The notes below the pieces were generated by a model, which was not told the origin of the DNA, ran no database searches, and saw nothing but the letters and a program-made list of their open reading frames with translations. A DNA stretch of 30,732 nt from Smittium mucronatum (Eukaryota > Kickxellomycota > Harpellomycetes > Harpellales > Legeriomycetaceae): NCBI GenBank assembly GCA_001953115.1, contig LSSL01003077.1, positions 1-30,732 of the forward strand, read 5' to 3'. Positions 9,032-20,417 of the stretch are shown here, one piece after another. Each line of letters opens with the position of its first letter. The stretch's first letter is position 1. Both the position numbers and the translations under genes were made by a program.

Positions 9032-12000
9032 GTACGCAATCTCATTGTTTTAAATTCGAAATCTTAACTAGAATTATCGCAGTTATACGTATATCCATGT
9101 GTATATAGCATTATGTGTTATAATGCACAAATTGTTGGAAAAATATAATGAATTCTCACTTTTTCTTTCAAAATAAATCCATATATTCATTAAATCAGAT
9201 AAAAAACATATTAAATTCGTTGAAATATCCATAACTAATTATCTAAACACGACATCTACACTATCTAAAATCAAGGAATAGTTTTTTTAACACATATCCC
9301 TTGCGCTTACCATTATAAAAATTAATAGAGCCTCTGAAGTTGAAGTTAAATTTCGGATATTAATTTATGAGCTACCAATTATTAGATGCTGATTCTGAAT
9401 AGCGAGGTAAGGATTAATATTTGTTATGCAATAATGGATTTTTTAATTTTCACGTTTATTGTACAGGTTGTTCTTGAAAAAGAATCTTGTGCAGATTTTG
9501 AATTTATTCAAAAAAAAGATAAATTATAAAATAAATATATTTATATTTTAAATATTGAAAAATTATTAAAAATTGTTCTTTATTTCTAAATTCAATTTTC
9601 AATCTTAATTTCTAATCACAATTTTTAAATATTGATTTGATGAATCAATTGGCATTCAAACTGTTTTAAATTAAAAATGGTAATAGTTTTAAATTAAAAA
9701 TGGTAATAATTTTAAATAAAAAACAAAGTATAATACTAATATTATATATCAGCTTTAAAGGTGTTAATATGTTACCGAAAATTCTCCAAAATCATCATCT
9801 ATTTCCTCAATTATATATAAATTTCTTTGAAATTTTGAACTATGTTTAATTAAAAATCGGATATGTGTAAAATAAAATTTATTAATGGTGATAAAGAATG
9901 ATTATTAAAAAGTATATATCTAATTAGGAATTAAGAATCTTAAGTTTAATAAAAAAAATAATTCAAGGGGCTTAAAAATCAATTTATATCGTTTTATTTA
10001 ATAAAATATAAAAAAAATGATTCTTTTGTTAAAAAACGAATATATTTAAACCATTAAACCAGAAATACTAAAAAATCAGAGTTTAATGCTCTTATAAGGT
10101 ATGATGTAATTTTTATCAAAATAAACGCATTATTTATGTGCATTTAGATTTTTTCAAATGAATTTCATTTTGGAATTAAATTGAATTTATTAAATTTAAG
10201 AGTTTAGATAAAGTATTATTTTTTTCACTATTGATATAATAATTATATCAATTGTATAGAATATTCATATATCGGATTAAAGTTAAAATTAAAATTTTGA
10301 ATTATTTTGAATATTATTTTTATTATATACAAAATATTATTAATTAAATGATCCGAATATTGCATTAATAAGCTTTTACATAAATTTAAATTTGTATTAA
10401 TAGATCTATTCTCGTCTCACTTCATATTCTTTACAAATAAAAATAAAACTCATAAACAGAAATTTATGCATATATAATCTGCTTAGATGATATTTTTCAT
10501 GAAAAAACAGGTTTATATACCTAATGAAATCGAATTTTAAACCAAAATAGAATAAAAGACTGTATTAGTTAAATTTAAATCTTGAATTAAAGTTAACATA
10601 CTTGGTTAATGTATTTTTTAATAATTAATTCTATTTTTTATTATATAAAGAGAAATAACCTTTTCATTTTCATTACGGTACACTGTTTATTAAAGGGGGT
10701 TTTCACATTATCTATTAAATAATCAGCGTTTTTTTTATTCCTAAAAGAACTAAACTCTTGTTTTGATTCATATTATATTTTCAAACGATATTACTGGCGT
10801 AACGCCTCTATTTTGTATATATAATATATAAAGTTACAACTTATTCCTTTTAGATAATAATTCTTAAATTATTTATTATGATTATATACCTTAATATATC
10901 TTTTATTAGAATTTCTTATTCAAGATTTTTGTAGAATTAATCTTAATTTCAAATTAACTGAGAAATTATAAAAAATAAAAAAATAAACTGTATTTTTCTG
11001 TGAATATTCTACTATATATATGCTAATTTAAAATCATTAATAGGATTTTATTCTCCATCCTTTAAAAATTTAATAAATGTAGATAATAGAATTTTTTTTT
11101 TTTGGCTAGGCTCCTGTTTTTTTGTTTTTCTTTTCAAGCTCTCAAATGAGATATTTGGAATAGGAAAAAATTTATAAACTCATTTATAAAATATGAATCG
11201 TTTTTAATAGGGTTTTTTCTTAACTAGTTCAACAAATAAAATTGATCGATATTGATAAATAGCAATCAAAAAAAGGTGATTTTTAAAAAATGCCATTTTT
11301 AAAACTTGAAAGTTAATTTGTGTGTCAAATTAGGTAAAAAAATCGATTAAGATTTATATTCTTATTTTTTTTTAGCATTTAGTGATCATTTAAACATTAT
11401 CAAAAACATGAATAAAAATTAGCTCATATCATTAAATTTATAACCAAATTAAGACGAAATTTTTTTTTGAGTTTTTATCGAAAAATAAGTGTTATTGGAT
11501 AATTTAATCTTAAAAAAGATAAAATTGAAAATTGTACAGGCGAAGTTAATTTTAGAAATTTTGGTGAGTTTTGAAAATATTCAAGAGGGTGGACCTCATT
11601 TTACCCAACCTAAAATTTTTTACATTAATGCAGCTCATAGGGGGTTTAATTTATTTTATATCATATCATAAATAAATTTTTTTCAGAATTTCATATATCT
11701 TCAAGAGTTTTCGATTTTTATTAAAAAAAAATACTTATTCTGATTCAATATATCCACATTTTTTTGTATTATAAACTTATATATTTCTATAAATTAAAAA
11801 TTTAAATATTCCTAATGTATTTATTCCCATCAAGTTAGAACATTTTTTTACTTATAAAAATTTAAAAATTACTAATATGTATCTATATAGGGGTTTTTTT
11901 TAAAAATAATTGAAGTATAAATTAATTTTTTTATTTTAAAAAAATAATTATATTTGAGTTTTCCTAAATTTTATTTATTTTTAAAAGTTAATTTTAAAAT

Positions 12001-12504
12001 TAATGAAATAGAAATCTATATGTCATATAGCTAATGGATTAGAATTTAGCATTGTTAATAGATGAAGATAGGGATATTTGTGATAAAAGATTTTGAATAA
12101 AAACATAAAAACATTTGGATACTCAGAAGCAGCAGATACTTGTAGCAAGTTATGAATATTTTTTAGAGACCCTATAAATAAACAGGAAAAAAAAATTAAA
12201 ACTAAAAATTTAAATTTAAATCGATATTTTATGTGATCTGGGTTTCGTAAAATTATAGATAGTAGGCACAAAAAAGAAAAAAAAGTCTTCTAAGATGATT
12301 TTTCTTTAAAAAAAGGGGAAATTTTTATAAGTAGAATCCAATAGAGAGAGCTTATAAGCGAGTATCTCGAGATTTGTATAGTCTGAGTCAAATTTGAACC
12401 GAACTGGAACTGGAGTTTAACAAGGGAGATAGTGTTATATATGAGTGAGAAAAACACCGGAGGTTTTTGAAAGGAACTGAAGCGGAAGAAATGAAAAAAA
12501 AAAA
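9032..12504. other. 3.5-kb A+T-rich desert
   Basis: This stretch is extremely A+T-rich. Open frames at 11489-11671 (plus) and 12023-12271 (minus) are within chance length and have no recognisable motifs. It holds a 23-bp tandem repeat (9664-9715) and a perfect 21-bp palindrome (TTGATATAAT-A-ATTATATCAA, 10231-10251), which is unremarkable at this composition. No RNA gene is seen. Confidence 0.6.
9664..9715. repeat. 23-bp tandem repeat, about 2.3 units
   Basis: TTTTAAATTAAAAATGGTAA begins at 9664 and again at 9687, and a partial third unit starts at 9710. The period is 23 bp. It is a simple local duplication in A+T-rich DNA. Confidence 0.75.
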
Positions 12505-12610
12505 CACCCCTGGAGTGGAACCGGGGCGAGTTTTTTCCCTGGAGTGAATAATAGCCAAAGATTTATTTTCCCCACTTCATTCTTTTGACCCTAGATTTAT
12601 AATTTGTTTA
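12505..12610 (+). repeat. Island related to 13335-13430, copy A
   Basis: A patch less A+T-rich than its surroundings contains GGAGTGGAACCGGGGCGAG, then a T-run, CC-rich sequence and later TTTTGACCCTAGA. The same order of words, diverged, recurs at 13335-13430 (GGAGTGAAACAGAGTGGGTG, T-run, CTCC, then GATGACCCTAAA). In one frame both read as Glu-[Trp/stop]-Asn-Arg followed by Phe-rich sequence, so they may be old copies of one coding segment. Related words occur upstream near 12440-12480. Similarity was judged by eye and is weak. Confidence 0.3.
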
Positions 12611-13334
12611 AAAATTAAAAATCGAGTTTTTTTCTATTCAATTTCATAAACTATACTCGTCCAATATAATTAATAATATCAAATACGGTTTATTTTTATA
12701 AGGTTTTAGGTTTTTTGGGGGGATTTCAAATAGGTTGCCAACTATGAAAGATTGCAGGAAATTTAGCCTACTGCACCTATTTATTATAGACCAAGATTTT
12801 AAAAAAAAATGGTCTGTAAAAATAAACAATTCCATAGTATTAATCCTTTTTTTAAAAAGTAATTAATCGGAAAATTTTAGAGGTCAAAAATTAGGTTATA
12901 TTTTTCAATGGTAAATTGATAATAAATCTGCAAATCACACAACCTCAAATAGATATAAATTAAAAAGTTGTTATTAATTAAAAAAATTACATAATCCAAG
13001 AGATATATTTAAAAAACTAATTTATGCTAGTGTTTAAAAAATTTCAGCTCTAGAAATACATAATATAATATAAATTATATAAAAAGCAACTATATTTTAG
13101 TAATAAATGTTATCAATATGTATAGTTTATTATTGCCGTTTTAATATCGGGTGTTTTATAACCGATATATTACATTAATAATACTTTTTTTTTTTGAAAT
13201 TTGGTTAATTGTAATTTTCATTATTTAAGCACCTATAAGGGCTAAGTAGAAAAATAATTTCTCCCGAGCCCCTAAGAACACTCCTGAACCGCCACCAAAA
13301 AAAAGTTGAGGCGAAAAATTCTAAAATTCCAAAA
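12611..13334. other. A+T-rich spacer, no gene seen
   Basis: This spacer lies between the two related islands. It has a minus-strand frame of 63 codons (12835-12644) within chance length. Imperfect inverted words (ATATCGG and CCGATAT) lie near 13148-13171. A G+C-richer patch near 13262-13300 just precedes the second island. No gene is recognisable. Confidence 0.5.
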
Positions 13335-13430
13335 TGGGGTTTCTTTAATGGAGTGAAACAGAGTGGGTGTTTTTTTCTCCTCAATATGTTATACTTTATA
13401 ATTTATGATGACCCTAAAAACAAACTAATT
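13335..13430 (+). repeat. Island related to 12505-12610, copy B
   Basis: This is the diverged counterpart of the island 0.8 kb upstream, in the same orientation. Shared words in the same order are GGAGTGRAAC, a T-run preceding CCT/TCC, and TGACCCTARA. The codon that reads Trp in copy A is TGA here. Either an old duplication or two insertions of one family would explain it. Chance cannot be excluded without a computed alignment. Confidence 0.3.
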
Positions 13431-15930
13431 TTTAAATAGGGGATTTTATAGCATTGCAGAAGTCAATCAAGACAAAATAATGACATTAAGGATATCGATA
13501 TTCACATAAAAATTATTGTATTATCACTAAAAAACTCTACGGGGATTTTATATCTCTTATTGGATACTCTTACTAATCAAATCTTGAACCAAGCTTCCAT
13601 AAAGCCCTCCAATTTTTAGTTTTGAATATTATTATGTACCACATTTTTAAACCAACAAGGTATAGTAAAATATGGTTAGAAGTACTCATATACAAAACAT
13701 CTCGATTTTATGCGAAATCTGTATACATATACATATACATATACATATCTCACGTTTTATCCAATAAAATCCTTTGATAATTGCTAAAAATTATACAAAC
13801 CATTTATTTATTTTTATTTTTATCTGTCTATTATGTATTTTGTAAGTTTATATAAATTTTATCACTATAAAATTAAAAAAGCAAGAAATTTATTTTATAA
13901 GCACTTTTTTTAGCTTATTCGGGTTGAATAAACCTCTTATAAACATATTACTTATATAAAAATAATTTTTAAAAAGCGATAGCTCAAATTTTTCTAAATC
14001 TAGCGAGGCCTTAAGTATGTGTATCATATGGACTAAGAGAATGTAAATAACTGCATAATAATCTATTTTTTTTTAAATATTAAGGTTAAACAATGCTGTA
14101 TTGAAATTGAAAGATATAATGAGTTACAAGATAATATTTAAATATACTTCTAAAGCGATGAGCACTCTGATTAATGCAGAAAAATTGAAATATATCTTAA
14201 TGAAAAAGGGGTTTTTTTGGAGCTATACTAAAATGGTTCAAAAAGACTCTGGTATACTAGAAAAACAAAACATAAAATTTCGAATTTTTTTTCTCTCTAA
14301 AAGTTTATTTATAATAAATTTTTACTTAAGACAAAAAATGTTTATTTAAACAAAAGTATATATGAACATAATCTATGCATTATGATTGAATGGAAATCTA
14401 AAAGATTATTATTGATGTTAGCTTACAAAAAAAACCCCCAGATTTTGAGTTCAATTGCGAAATATATGTGTGGAACTTATGCAAGATTATTTTAATAGAC
14501 ATTTTATTTATGTATATGTGTCAATTGACAATAATATATTGTAAGGGTAGTTTCAAAAATTAATATTGTACTTGAATTCATGTTTTAGCTCCGCTTTAAT
14601 AGCTAGATTTAAGAGTTTTTTTTTGAATTATGATACGTCGACTTGATTATATAACGTAATCGTATAGACTTGGTGTTAAGTATTTTAACAGTTTGAAGAT
14701 ATGGGGAATAGTGAGAAGGTATATTTATTTATAACCTTGATGAGGGTGGGGGGGGGGTGATAAATGTAATTTATAATTGTTTTTATCCTTGGAAAAGTGA
14801 ATTTTAATTTATTCTTCAGGCATAATATGAAGACGTTTTTTTTTGGAAAAAAATAAAACCTTTCTTGTTTAATTTATGAATATAATGAAAGGCCAATGAA
14901 AATAACTAGAATGGTTTGCATATGTTTTAGCAATTATCCAAGACTTTTATTGGATAGAATTTAGATCTGTGTAATTATACTGATTTTTTATACAATCTAG
15001 ATATTTTGTATATATATTAGTAATTTTTTAGATGATTGCTTCTAGCTGTAAAAAAAATATCAATATTTTAACTCCATAGTATAAAAAAATTAGTTGAAAA
15101 TTAAAAATTATTTTTAAATTTTAAAAATCAAGGTCATAGTCTGACAGCTGGAATATCATTTTGGAATACAAATAAATGTATGATTTGTTATTTTAGAAAT
15201 ACTCGTGAAAATTAAATTAAATAAGACGAGGAGAAACTGATTTGATATAGATAAAATAAAAATATTTCGGCATTTTAATAATACGAAAATTTATCTGTTA
15301 AAATTATTAATAGAAAAATATACTTTAAACCACATTTTTGATGGATAGAATGTAGATAAAAATAACAATTACATTTATTAATTTAAATAAAAATCTGATT
15401 CAAAATTTAGAGTTTAAATTTTTTTTAATACAACCAAATATAATGGGAAAGGACTTCGTAAATTTCGAGAGACCGAGGATTAATTATCGATACTCAGAAG
15501 TAAATATTTTTTCGGATGAAATATGTATTTATCTGTAAATTATGGTTGGAAAAAAGACATGCTTTTACTCTCCGAAAATAAATAAATCAGCAATAGAAGT
15601 AAGAAATTTTCACGTACGAGGAATACTTCAAATGATAGTCCGAGAAGAATATTACACTCAATAAACAAAAAAAATTATAATAATTAATTTATAAAGATAT
15701 TACAGTATGATCATAAGTCCTTATTTTCATTGGAGAAAGGAAGGAATGCAGCATATTTGCTGAGTTTAATTAAGGCTAGAATATGTAATAAGATTTTTGG
15801 ATTAGTTGGAGGAAATATATAAATTTTAGGAACACTTAATTGAATTTTCCTACTCTGTGGCTCATTTTAGTAATCAGAATATATATGCGAGTCCCATAAA
15901 AAAATTAAAATTATAGAATTTAGCTTGTAG
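13431..15930. other. 2.5-kb A+T-rich desert with a hexamer microsatellite
   Basis: There is a (TATACA)n-type microsatellite at 13722-13748, a run of ten G at 14748-14757, and an 82-codon Lys/Ile/Phe-rich frame at 14101-14349. That frame is within chance length for this composition and shows no motif. I see no RNA gene or transposon signature. Confidence 0.6.
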
Positions 15931-16041
15931 TTGCAAGTTTTGAGGGTTAAAGTTTCTTGTGTTCAATATAGTGAGGAAGAATTTGATACAGTTTCAACGA
16001 GAAGTAGAGCTTCTAGGGTAACAGGGGGGAGGGGTGATTAA
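15931..16041 (+). pseudogene. Short coding-like relic, 36 codons
   Basis: An open stretch bounded by TAG (15928-15930) and TAA (16039-16041) reads with an acidic and Ser/Arg-rich composition, for example YSEEEFDTVSTRSRASRVTG. That differs sharply from the Lys/Asn/Ile/Phe bias of chance frames here. It has no ATG near its start and no recognisable domain. It is probably a fragment of a dead gene or element. Confidence 0.25.
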
Positions 16042-17942
16042 AAAAATTTTAAATGTACTTTTATAACGTTTAGAAACATTTTGAAATAAATTTCTAGTAA
16101 TAAAAAAAGTGTTATGGACTATAAATACATGTTAAACCTTCCCACAATAGCTGGTTTATATTCATTCCCAACAAAGAACCCTTCAAATTGGTAAAAGTAA
16201 ATTGTTTATAAATTTGAAGAAATAGGATATATATCCCCTAATTAATTTTTTTTTAAAAATTATACCGCAAATATAATTAAAAGAAACAGTAGCAACTCAT
16301 TGCTCAAAAATAAAATAAAATTTTACCCTTCAAAATTGGGTATTGGTACCTTATAGCTTGTAATAATAACCTGTTTGATCGAAATTAAGGTTTCTGAAAA
16401 GTATAAATTAGATTATGATTTTCTTAAACAAAAATCGAGGCATTTATTCCACAAAAATGAGGGTTATAAATTAAAATATCAAATAAATGAATTATTAAAC
16501 ACATGTACAAAAGATACATGATTTTTAAGGCTGAAAGCTAAAATTTTTTTTTAAAAAAAATGAGATGAGGTAATTAAATATTGAATAATATTTTTAAGGC
16601 AGGGTTTATATCCAAATATGAGGGTGTTTTTTCCCAACATATATGTATATTACTGTTATAAGATAAAATATCATAACATGTTTAGATGAATATAAATCTT
16701 TTTGTGAGAATATAACAGCCAATATTTTAAGATAATTTATTTTAATTAGTGTAATTACATTTTTAGCTTTATAGTGTCTCTCAGAGCAAGGTACATCACG
16801 AAATAAAATAGCATCACAAAAATATAATTTTAAATGAATCAATAGAAAATAAAGACATGGTTGTATTTAACAGTTGACGCAGGGCTTCTAAGTATTGAGA
16901 TTGGATCGGGGGGGGGGGGTTAAAGCATGATACTTGTGAATCATATATCGTGCATAAACCAAGTTGCTCGAATATATAAATATGTCAGCTTTGGTACAAA
17001 GTGCTATTAATTGCTAATAGTTATTGATCGAATAATTATTTACTTATATCATCAAAAGAGTATCCCACTATGCTTGAAAGCAATATAAAGGCAAAGTGCT
17101 ACGGGTACCAAAAAGCTAGGCTAGTAGAATCACATAATTTCTAGACTCTGGGCTATTCTTTATTTAAAATTATTTTATAAGTTTATTGATCCTGTAATAT
17201 TAAAAGTCTTTATATATGATTTTATATTGGTTTAAATATAATATCTCAATCTCAATTACACCTCTGGGCACTTTAGTCCTGTCCTATATCGAGCATCATG
17301 GATCAATTTTATCTCTAAATGTTTGGCTAACCTAAATATTACTCTTTCGAGAATAGTAAATATACAATTTCATTTAACAAAGATTTGAAATGTCAGAAAA
17401 GTAGAGAAAAATCCATCGAATCATTTTTAATATAAGTTTGAACCCACCCCATTTTAGAATTTACTTGAAAAAAGGACATTCTTTATTTCTAGATTTCATT
17501 TCTAATGGGGATCAGTGAAAAATCGATCCATAAATTGATAAAAATATTTATATAACCAATGTTTTTTAGACATGTATTCTAGTCAGGGGCTTTTCAAACT
17601 GCAGCACATATAGTATTAATAAAATTGGCTAAAAATTGGCATTGTGTTAATAGAAAAAACGCACTATTACCTATCTCAACTCGAGTTTTCTGAATATTTT
17701 AATCTAAGATTTTTCTTAAAAAAAATTCTTTAAAAGAAAAAGAATAAGATTTTCGAACCTTACCACATGATTTTGAACCGGCATAAACTGTAAGAATGGT
17801 GTGAAACTGATATTTTAGCTAGTAAACTTGTCTTTAAACCCATGGATTTGACAAACAGTTACATTTTCATTTGGAAATAAAGGTGAGATACCAACATTTA
17901 TACACTTTTTTTAATATTTAACAATCGCTAGGAATGTCCTCT
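16042..17942. other. A+T-rich spacer, no gene seen
   Basis: A run of twelve G lies at 16908-16919. A 78-codon minus-strand frame (16842-16606) is within chance length. A plus-strand stretch ending with TAA at 17333 includes ITPLGTLVLSYIEHHGSIL and may be another coding relic, but it is only about 30 codons long. Confidence 0.5.
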
Positions 17943-18182
17943 TTTCAGAACTGTTTTATTTTCAAGAAGGTTAGATAATTATTCATGCATTTTGAAAACA
18001 GGGAAGACTTATAGTCGATTCAGCGACATACCCTTCTCGCTTTAGTAATTGAATATGGTGTAATTATTAGGACTTGTAAACGAGGAATAGAAACTGGGGC
18101 TAAAAAAGAAAATGGTAACGCACAGTATCACTTTTTAAGTGATGAGGGTCGTTTTTCAGTTCATACAGAAATAAAGAGTTAA
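17943..18182 (+). pseudogene. Unidentified coding-like relic upstream of repeat copy 2
   Basis: One plus frame from 17943 to the stop at 18180-18182 has only two internal stops (17976-17978 and 18012-18014). It includes ALVIEYGVIIRTCKRGIETG and a following hydrophilic stretch ending in SVHTEIKS. No domain is recognised. It sits 0.6 kb before a retroposon-like repeat and could be coding sequence of an older, 5'-truncated LINE or of a host gene. The evidence is composition and frame length only. Confidence 0.35.
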
Positions 18183-18355
18183 AAAATAAATGATAATGTT
18201 TAAAATTGATTGACATTCTATTGAGAAAGTTTAAATCAACTTTCTTGTTCTCTGATTTCTAAGGTTCTAAAAGTTATGTATTTGCGATCTAATTGATGAG
18301 GTGAGGGATGGGAGGGGTAGAGATATTGACTTTTATTAAACGATTGAATTTTTAG

Positions 18356-18594
18356 AGAGGCAGCAGGGAACTCTTCATGAGAGATAAACATGATCGCAAC
18401 TCACTAATTTTATTTGATAGAGAAGGAGGTCTCTGGTATTGTGCAGTGTTTAGAACTACCGATAAAGCCTCTCCCAGAAAATATCAAATCCTCAAAAAAC
18501 CTCCCAATTGAACTGCGAATTGGGTTCTAATTTTACACACACCAAGATCTTAAGGAAATTTTACTTATCAAAATATTTTGCCTTTCCATCTTAA
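18356..18594 (+). pseudogene. Unidentified coding-like relic with one frameshift
   Basis: An open stretch of 51 codons (18356-18508) includes RDKHDRNSLILFDREGGLWY and ends at TGA (18509-18511). The reading then continues best in the next frame from 18514 to TAA at 18592-18594. Composition is coding-like. Position just upstream of the 200-bp repeat suggests it may be part of the same older retroelement, but I could not align it with the LINE ORF2 further right. No function is assigned. Confidence 0.35.
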
Positions 18595-18798
18595 TAAGGC
18601 TTTGGTATGACGAGTCACATCAACTACAAAAAAGGTAAAATATTGCTGATGAAGATGGTTCAATTGAAACATTAGAAATTGGCATGAAACCAGGTTAGAA
18701 GTAGACTCTGACTAGGAGCTTAGTAGCTTCAATGGATTGTTGTTCATTGAAAAAGGGCTTAATTAATGACTGCACGTAACCTCAGTCATCCAGCCTAC

Positions 18799-18996
18799 TT
18801 GAAGCAATGCCAGGGGGGGTCTTTCGGCTGGTAGATTGAACCCTTTTCCCGTAGGTACGCAGCCGGTAGTCCGGCAGAGGAGCTTATTGTAGTTAGGATA
18901 ATAGTCTTTTCTATACGTCTTTTTCTTTTTTTCAAATTTTTTTAGTATAGTTTTTAATGACGTTATCTTACAATAAAATTCCGTGATACAAAAAAA
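18799..18996 (+). repeat. 200-bp retroposon-like repeat, copy 2
   Basis: This is the second copy of the 8826-9031 repeat, same orientation. It has a short G-run (18813-18819), AATAAA at 18972-18977 and seven A at 18990-18996. A perfect 5-bp hairpin GCCGG-TAGT-CCGGC lies in its G+C-richer head; copy 1 has one change in the left arm. GGCTG and CAGCC flanking the middle could also pair, and remain pairable through G-U in copy 1. Bases just upstream (CCAGCCTACTTGAAGCAATGCC) resemble the end of LINE ORF2 (CCAGTCCCCTTGAAACAATACC), so similarity extends slightly past the copy-1 boundary. A minus-strand 84-codon frame across it (19017-18763) is a shadow. Confidence 0.75.
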
Positions 18997-19064
18997 TAAT
19001 AATACCAAACTGCCCAAATATAACAGGATATTATGGTCATCAGCATCCCTATCTTCAAAAGAGT

Positions 19065-20410
19065 ATGAGTTTTATCTCATTAAAGCTGGCTAAAAAGCAA
19101 ATTGCTTCTCTGGGCACTATTTGCGACATCAGTGCATTGCGCAAGAAGGGTAGTAATACTATTCTTAAGTATGATGTGAAGGTTCTTTTCAAAATGGATA
19201 AAAAAGAAAACCTTTGCAAAGTCCCAAACTTTATCGACCACGATTAAGGAAAAATAAACATCTAATACAAAGGCTGTAAAAAAGCCTGTAGCTAATGTAC
19301 ATAACTGAATCATAGGAAATCTGAGTGCCCCGTTCTCAGAAAAGGGGCAAAAAATCTTCCAATGGAGAGTAGTAAGAAATAAAATTAATTTTTCTTTTCT
19401 GGAAACTCTAATAGTCGAAGTTAGTCAAGTAATTGAGCAGAGAAGAGAGGCTATCAGTAAAAAGACCACCCTTAAAAAAATCCAAAACTAAAAATTTCGA
19501 TATAAAATTTAATGAAAAATATTATAAGGAAAATCTAGGATCTTCTTATGAAGGCATTTAAAATGGAATAAACGTCAATACGGTCAAAAAATATCACGAA
19601 AGTATGGTTTTAGAAGAAAAATTATGCCAAATATTCTATTTTATTTGCGAATTAATTCTGAAAAATTCAAATAATAAAAATAATTGAAGCTATAAAAACC
19701 TTAATGACTACATTTCTCAAAAAATGGACTCTATCAGGGCAAAAGATTTGAAAATGAGCTGCGAAAACCAAAAATAAAACCGGCATATTTCGACCATAAT
19801 AAAATTATTAATCCATCAATCCCAAACATATTATCATATGAAATGACTGATATGATATTCAAAAAAGAATTTAACTTTAGCAAAGACCATAATAATGAAA
19901 ATATGTTGTATTCATTAGAATTTAACCTCAGGATCAATAAAATCACAATCATCCTATAATGTGATTAAAATAATCACATAATTATAAAAAATATCAATGA
20001 GTCGCCAAGACATTAATTTTACACATAATAACATTTAAAAAACTAAATATAGGATCGAGAAGCTACTGGTATTCGGCATCCAAGAATTCGTTAGGCATGA
20101 GGATAAAAAAATAAATATTACACAACTGTTCTATAAAAGACAATGAATTTAACGTACGAAAAATCAGATAAAGAAATGACTAATGGTGACACCAGATTTG
20201 ATCATGCAACCACAAAAATTTTTTTACGAACTAATGAAATAAAAATAAATAAATAAATTCTCTACATGCCAAAATTCGACGGGAAAAAAAAAAGTTTTTT
20301 TGGATCCGCGAATTGCCAAAATGTAAATTTGATGAATGATGAACTAATGAAAAGTCAACAATTGAAATAGGATCTAAATTCGATTCCCAGAATTATGGGC
20401 ACAGTAATAA
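19065..20410 (+). pseudogene. LINE ORF1 (RNA-binding, gag-like), decayed
   Basis: ORF1 proteins of LINEs bind the element RNA to form the retrotransposition particle. The frame opens at ATG 19065 and stays open for 60 codons (to 19245). The same frame then shows a CX2CX4HX4C zinc knuckle at 19287-19328, with Cys codons at 19287, 19296 and 19326 and His at 19311, interrupted by two stops. Further on, VFGIQE at 20069 resembles the GIPE-type motif at the start of the RRM-like domain in many ORF1 proteins, but in another frame. The region from 19330 to 20060 is badly decayed. Its end is inferred from the start of endonuclease similarity near 20418. Confidence 0.65.
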
Positions 20411-20417
20411 AATTAAA

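Noticed and set aside
13722..13748. TATACA hexamer run as a telomere-like or regulatory repeat
   Set aside because: It is short, isolated and of simple composition; an ordinary microsatellite is enough to explain it.
14101..14349. 82-codon plus-strand frame with an ATG-like start region
   Set aside because: It is Lys/Ile/Phe-rich, has no motif, and a frame of this length is expected by chance a few times in a window this A+T-rich.
18763..19017. 84-codon minus-strand frame over repeat copy 2
   Set aside because: It runs backwards through the A-tract and AATAAA of the retroposon-like repeat and is a shadow of it.
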